This document shows positions 60,465 to 64,000 of a stretch of 64,000 nt of DNA, one piece after another; within the stretch, counting starts at the first letter, position 1, and every line of letters starts with the position of its first letter. The stretch comes from Bacteriovoracaceae bacterium (GTDB taxonomy: Bacteria > Bdellovibrionota > Bacteriovoracia > Bacteriovoracales > Bacteriovoracaceae): the NCBI GenBank assembly GCA_023701435.1, contig JAMPXB010000014.1:1-64000 (forward strand), given 5' to 3'. The translations under genes and the position numbers were made by a program. The notes beneath the pieces were generated by a model. It saw nothing but the letters and a program-made list of their open reading frames with translations, did not search any database and was not told the origin of the DNA.

Positions 60465-62153
60465 TTGAATAATTTCATGTCCCAGACCCTGCAGAACTTC
60501 GTCGATTTTTTCCGGTCGCTAGATATGACCAGAAGAATTGGATTGATCGTTGTGGCAGGCCTCCTGGTAGCTTCCATGACAGGAATTGTCGTATGGTCAA
60601 GCAAGACTGATTACAAAGTACTCTATACTGAGCTCACCAAAGATGATTCGGCTGTCATCGCCCGGATGCTGGAAGAAGGAAAAATTTCTTACCAGGTCAA
60701 GGACGACGGTAAAACCATCATGGTGCCGGAAGATCAGGTTGAAATCTGGAGACTCGAGATTGCCAAAAAAGGCGTTAACTTCACCGGCACTGTCGGTTAT
60801 GAAGTCTTTGATAAACAGGCCTTCGGTACAACCTCCTTCGTTCAGAAAATTAATAAGCAGCGTGCCCTTGAAGGTGAGTTGGTTAAGACCATTATGCACA
60901 TTAAGGGTGTGACTCGTGCCCGTATCCACTTATCTATTCCTGAATCTTCTCCATTCGTCTCTGAGCGAAAGCCACCAGGAGCATCGGTTGTCCTTGATGT
61001 AGAGCGCGGTGTAACTATGACGGGTGATGAAGTAAAAGGCATTCAGTCTCTCGTCAGTTCTTCTGTTGATGGTATGCGTTCTCATAATGTTGTCGTTATT
61101 GATTCTCGTGGTAAAAAGCTATCTGAGAACGATGGGGATAACATGTCTACGGAGACTGCTAACCGCATCGCTCTCGAGACCAAGTTAAACTCACAATATG
61201 AAAAGAAAGTGGAAGAAATTCTTTCCCGTGTTATCGGTGAAGGAAAGGTCATTGCAAAAGTGGCCTTAAAAATGGATTTCACTGAAAAGTTTGAAACGCA
61301 AACGACCTATGATTCAGAAAATGCAGCGGTTGTTTCGGAAGTTCGTAATGAACAGAAAATGGTGGGGGTAAGACCTTCACCTCAAGGTATTCCTGGAGCA
61401 CGTTCTAACCTGCCGGGTGAAGCCCCTCAGCCGGGAATTCCTGAAACTCGTAATGATGTGGATAAGTCCCTGGTTACCAGAAATATGGCCGTACCAACAG
61501 TGGTCACCAAGTCAAAGAAGCCAACAGCGGAAATCTCCAGTATGTCGGTTGCAGTGATGGTTGACGGCAAGAAGGTGCCGGTTCTGGCAAAAGATGGCAC
61601 TCCGATGGTCAATGAAGACGGAGTTAATGTTACTAAGTATCAGGCATGGTCACAGGAAGAATTGCAAAACTTCCAGCAGATCGTGGGTTCAGCTCTCGGT
61701 ATCAATCTGAGCAGAGGTGATAAACTCGTTATCAAGAACATGGAATTTGCCAAAGAAGATCTGTCGGAAATGGAAGCTATCATGAGAGCGCGTGAGAACC
61801 GCGAGCTTATGAAAAATATCACTAAGTACTTGATGATCGGTGCTATAATTTCATTATTCTTCTTCATGGTTGTTCGTCCTTTCATCCAGTGGCTTACAGA
61901 GAACTCGGTTGAATCGATTGAAGACTTTCTTCCTAAGACCATTGAGGAATTAGAGAAGATTCAGGCCAATCAACGCCTGCCGGGTCTTGAAGATGTCCTT
62001 CCTTCAATTGAGGACAAGCTTAACCCTGAAAAGATTGAAGGGAATATGTTGCGAGAAAAAATTATTTCTCTTGTGGAGGCCAACCCTGGTAAAGCAGCTC
62101 AGGTCATCCATGAAATGATACATGTCGCTGATACACATAAAGAGATTGCGTAA
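60465..62153 (+). CDS. fliF: Flagellar MS-ring protein FliF
   Basis: FliF builds the membrane ring of the flagellar motor. TTG at 60465 is chosen because AGGAGG stands five bases before it, whereas the next ATG (60477) has none. The 562-aa protein has two membrane helices (residues 25-45, IGLIVVAGLLVASMTGIVVW; 455-475), with the conserved ring motifs VLYTELTKDDSAVIARMLEEGKISY and KQAFGTTSFVQKINKQRALEGEL between them, a variable Pro-rich linker near residues 305-330, and a C-terminal FliG-binding tail. Confidence 0.96.
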   Translation: MNNFMSQTLQNFVDFFRSLDMTRRIGLIVVAGLLVASMTGIVVWSSKTDYKVLYTELTKDDSAVIARMLEEGKISYQVKDDGKTIMVPEDQVEIWRLEIAKKGVNFTGTVGYEVFDKQAFGTTSFVQKINKQRALEGELVKTIMHIKGVTRARIHLSIPESSPFVSERKPPGASVVLDVERGVTMTGDEVKGIQSLVSSSVDGMRSHNVVVIDSRGKKLSENDGDNMSTETANRIALETKLNSQYEKKVEEILSRVIGEGKVIAKVALKMDFTEKFETQTTYDSENAAVVSEVRNEQKMVGVRPSPQGIPGARSNLPGEAPQPGIPETRNDVDKSLVTRNMAVPTVVTKSKKPTAEISSMSVAVMVDGKKVPVLAKDGTPMVNEDGVNVTKYQAWSQEELQNFQQIVGSALGINLSRGDKLVIKNMEFAKEDLSEMEAIMRARENRELMKNITKYLMIGAIISLFFFMVVRPFIQWLTENSVESIEDFLPKTIEELEKIQANQRLPGLEDVLPSIEDKLNPEKIEGNMLREKIISLVEANPGKAAQVIHEMIHVADTHKEIA

Positions 62154-62166
62154 GTAGGAGTTGATC

Positions 62167-63204
62167 GTGGCCGAAGATAATAAATCATTAGAACCTGATG
62201 TGCAGTATGCGCTGTTGTCAGGACAGGAGAAAGCAGCAATCCTTCTTTCTGCTTTGGGGCCCACGACCACCAAGCTTATTTTTAAGCATATGAAAGACAA
62301 TGATGTTAAACGAATGATTAATACCATGTCCTCGCTCTCAAAATCTCCCATCTGGATGGTTAAAAAAGTTCTGGAAGAATTCTATTCTGCCATTAATGAA
62401 GACTCTGAACTTCTCTTCTCTGAAAACAAGGGTCGCGACTTTATTCTGGGAACGCTGGGTGAAGACCGCGCCAAGCAGCTCCTTGGTCAGATCGTTGACG
62501 TCGGTCAGTCCAATACGCTTGAATCGCTGGAGCTGGTTGATACCAGAACTCTTGCGAACTTCCTGATCAATGAACATCCGCAAACGATTGCCTTGATTTG
62601 TGCTCACTTGCCGGTAGAAAAGAAAGTGGATGTTTTGAGAAAACTTCCGGAAGGTCTCCAGGCAGAAGTTGTTCTTCGTGTGGCCAACCTCGACTTCGTC
62701 TCTCCGGAGCTGATTGCCCAATTGGATGACGTTCTTAAGACCGAGCTCTCAACTCTCGGTTCGATTGATACTCAACAGCTTGGTGGTATTGAGCCTATTG
62801 CAGATATGCTCAACCTTATGGATAAGAATTCGGAGAAAAATATCATGGCACGAGTTGAGGAGAAAGATCCTGAGCTTGCCGAAGAAATCAGAAAACTCAT
62901 GTTCGTCTTCGAAGATGTTATCTATGTGGACGATCGTGGTATCCAAGAGCTTCTTAAAATCGTTGATAACCAGAAATTGGTTATTGCTCTTAAGACTGCT
63001 CCTGATGATGTTAAATCAAAACTTTTCAAGAACATGTCAAACCGTGCGGCGACTCTTCTCAAAGAAGATCTCGATGCCATGGGGCCTACGAAGATTTCCG
63101 ATGTGGAGAAGGCTCAACAGGAAATCGTTCAGCAGCTTAAAGACCTTGAAACGAAAGGTAAGGCGATTATTTCCCGTGGTGGCGAGGGCGAGGCGTTCGT
63201 CTAA
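62167..63204 (+). CDS. fliG: Flagellar motor switch protein FliG
   Basis: FliG transmits torque from the stators and sets the direction of rotation. GTG at 62167 is preferred to the TTG at 62161 because TAGGAG sits six bases before GTG but directly against TTG. The 345-aa protein shows SGQEKAAILLSALG near the N-terminus, NEHPQTIALICAHLP in the middle domain, and the C-terminal torque domain (LMFVFEDVIYVDDRGIQELLK, FKNMSNRAATLLKEDLDAMGP). Complete. fliH begins 15 bases after its stop. Confidence 0.96.
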   Translation: MAEDNKSLEPDVQYALLSGQEKAAILLSALGPTTTKLIFKHMKDNDVKRMINTMSSLSKSPIWMVKKVLEEFYSAINEDSELLFSENKGRDFILGTLGEDRAKQLLGQIVDVGQSNTLESLELVDTRTLANFLINEHPQTIALICAHLPVEKKVDVLRKLPEGLQAEVVLRVANLDFVSPELIAQLDDVLKTELSTLGSIDTQQLGGIEPIADMLNLMDKNSEKNIMARVEEKDPELAEEIRKLMFVFEDVIYVDDRGIQELLKIVDNQKLVIALKTAPDDVKSKLFKNMSNRAATLLKEDLDAMGPTKISDVEKAQQEIVQQLKDLETKGKAIISRGGEGEAFV

Positions 63205-63213
63205 AAGGTTTAG
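63201..63213 (+). promoter_or_regulatory. Minor hairpin with AGG in the loop before fliH
   Basis: CTAAA, loop AGG, TTTAG, six bases before the fliH ATG and spanning the fliG stop. The stem is A/T-rich and may be chance, but the arrangement echoes the other loops. Confidence 0.25.
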
Positions 63214-63219
63214 TTTTAA

Positions 63220-64000
63220 ATGCAAAAGTATCGTCAAACTGAAATTAAAACTTTTGAATTCGCTGATCTTCAGGGAACTCATGTCGTATCCCAGACTCAG
63301 TTTCAATCTTTTGAATTTAAAACCCTCGACGGCAAACCTGTAACAACCGACAAAGTGACAGAAGAAGAAATCCGCCTGGAGAGAAAATTCGCCCAAAAAA
63401 ATAACTTCAAAGTAGACGACATTGTCCGTGATCGCCGGGGTCAATCCCGTCAGGAGCAGAATGATCTGGAAGAAAAAATCCAGATCGAAGTAAAAAAGCG
63501 GCTGGAAGAGGCTTATCAGGAAGCTTACCAGCAAGGCCTTGAGCAAGGACGGGAAGAGGGCAAAGAAGCTGCTCAAGCCGAGTATCATGAGCAGTTGGGA
63601 CAGAAAGTTGAAGAATTTACCCAAGTCATTTCTCAGGTTCAGGCACAATCAGGAAAGATCCTGGAAAAAAATCGTATGGAAATCTATGATTTCGTAAAAC
63701 GCTTCACTAAGTGGATTGTGCTGAAAGAAATTAACGAAAAAGTTTACCTGGAAACCCTGCTGGAAAAATTGATTCTTGAACTCAATGTTCGAAAAAACCT
63801 CATCGTCAAAATCGGCAAGGCAAACTTTGAGCAGATGCCGGAAATTATCCAGACAGTTGAGTCCCGTTTAGGTCAGCTATCGAATGTACGGGTTGAAATT
63901 GTTCCGGAAATTAATCATCCAGGCATCATTCTGGAAAGTGAAAATGGCTTGATCGACGGATCCATTGAGGGTGTTTTTAAAAACATCGACAAGATCTTCG
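63220..64000 (+). CDS. fliH: Flagellar export-ATPase regulator FliH, partial at window end
   Basis: This gene is absent from the ORF track because it runs off the end. From ATG at 63220 it reads MQKYRQTEIKTFEFADLQG..., open for 260 codons to the last base. FliH binds the export ATPase FliI and holds it in check or at the gate. Visible hallmarks are the long charged coiled coil with glycine-spaced repeats (EAYQQGLEQGREEGKEAA), then the C-terminal FliI-interaction domain (FVKRFTKWIVLKEINE, VRVEIVPEINHPGIILESENG). It follows fliG, as in many flagellar operons. Confidence 0.9.
   Translation, partial: MQKYRQTEIKTFEFADLQGTHVVSQTQFQSFEFKTLDGKPVTTDKVTEEEIRLERKFAQKNNFKVDDIVRDRRGQSRQEQNDLEEKIQIEVKKRLEEAYQEAYQQGLEQGREEGKEAAQAEYHEQLGQKVEEFTQVISQVQAQSGKILEKNRMEIYDFVKRFTKWIVLKEINEKVYLETLLEKLILELNVRKNLIVKIGKANFEQMPEIIQTVESRLGQLSNVRVEIVPEINHPGIILESENGLIDGSIEGVFKNIDKIF

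Overview
The window reads as chromosome from a Gram-negative bacterium with a full double-membrane envelope and a polar-type flagellar system. Gene content (Lgt, LptF-like permease, MsbA, Mla transporter, YejM-like sulfatase, many signal-peptide and lipoprotein genes), a base composition that looks to be in the low-to-mid 40s % GC by eye, and the number of secreted proteins I cannot name fit Bdellovibrionota, most likely the Bacteriovoracaceae (Bacteriovorax/Peredibacter-like predators). That placement is inference; no rRNA or other marker is in the window. I saw no tRNA, rRNA, CRISPR, insertion sequence or prophage.

Layout. 0-8.5 kb: an unknown 260-aa gene, lgt, a secreted protein, an MltD-like LysM transglycosylase, a degenerate-oxidoreductase-like protein and three outer-membrane beta-barrels, one (6116-7255) with the look of a very highly expressed porin. 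8.5-18.5 kb: a YejM-like sulfatase, the RNA methyltransferases RlmC, TrmL and RlmD, the transglycosylase MtgA, PepA, LptF, and a pilF-rodZ pair. 18.5-24.6 kb: KtrB-KtrA potassium uptake with a HAMP-PAS protein behind it, then lepA. 24.6-32 kb: a flippase-like membrane protein, nitrilase, Nfu scaffold, a frameshifted helicase-like gene, a two-domain periplasmic AhpD-like protein, recO, gmhB and msbA. 32-39.6 kb: glyS-ppdK, a beta-lactamase-fold protein and a 759-aa secreted protein. 39.6-44.5 kb: PepSY-TM protein plus TonB-dependent receptor (iron/haem-type uptake), a secreted alpha/beta hydrolase, a secreted App1-type phosphatase. 44.5-51 kb: mpl, a lipoprotein, metK, a sigma-54 response regulator. 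51-55.3 kb: a 23-aa peptide, two paralogous small secreted proteins, and an mlaE-mlaF-mlaD operon. 55.5 kb to the end: a TPR protein, a sigma-54-activator relative that has lost its ATPase motifs, and flgB-flgC-fliE-fliF-fliG-fliH (fliH runs off the end).

Functionally the window is dominated by building and remodelling the envelope: lipoprotein lipidation, peptidoglycan synthesis, cleavage and recycling (MtgA, MltD, RodZ, Mpl), lipid A and LPS export and control (MsbA, LptF, GmhB, YejM-like), phospholipid traffic (Mla) and the flagellar basal body.

The least expected signals are not genes. Four genes (200, 55512, 58237, fliF) carry their Shine-Dalgarno in the 5-base loop of a short hairpin; three sit in the flagellar block and two end exactly at the start codon. 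Other starts are wrapped in inverted repeats (36355, 43709, lepA). A 16-bp palindrome GTTTGA-N4-TCAAAC occurs at two distant promoters. Nearly all convergent gene pairs overlap at their stop codons.
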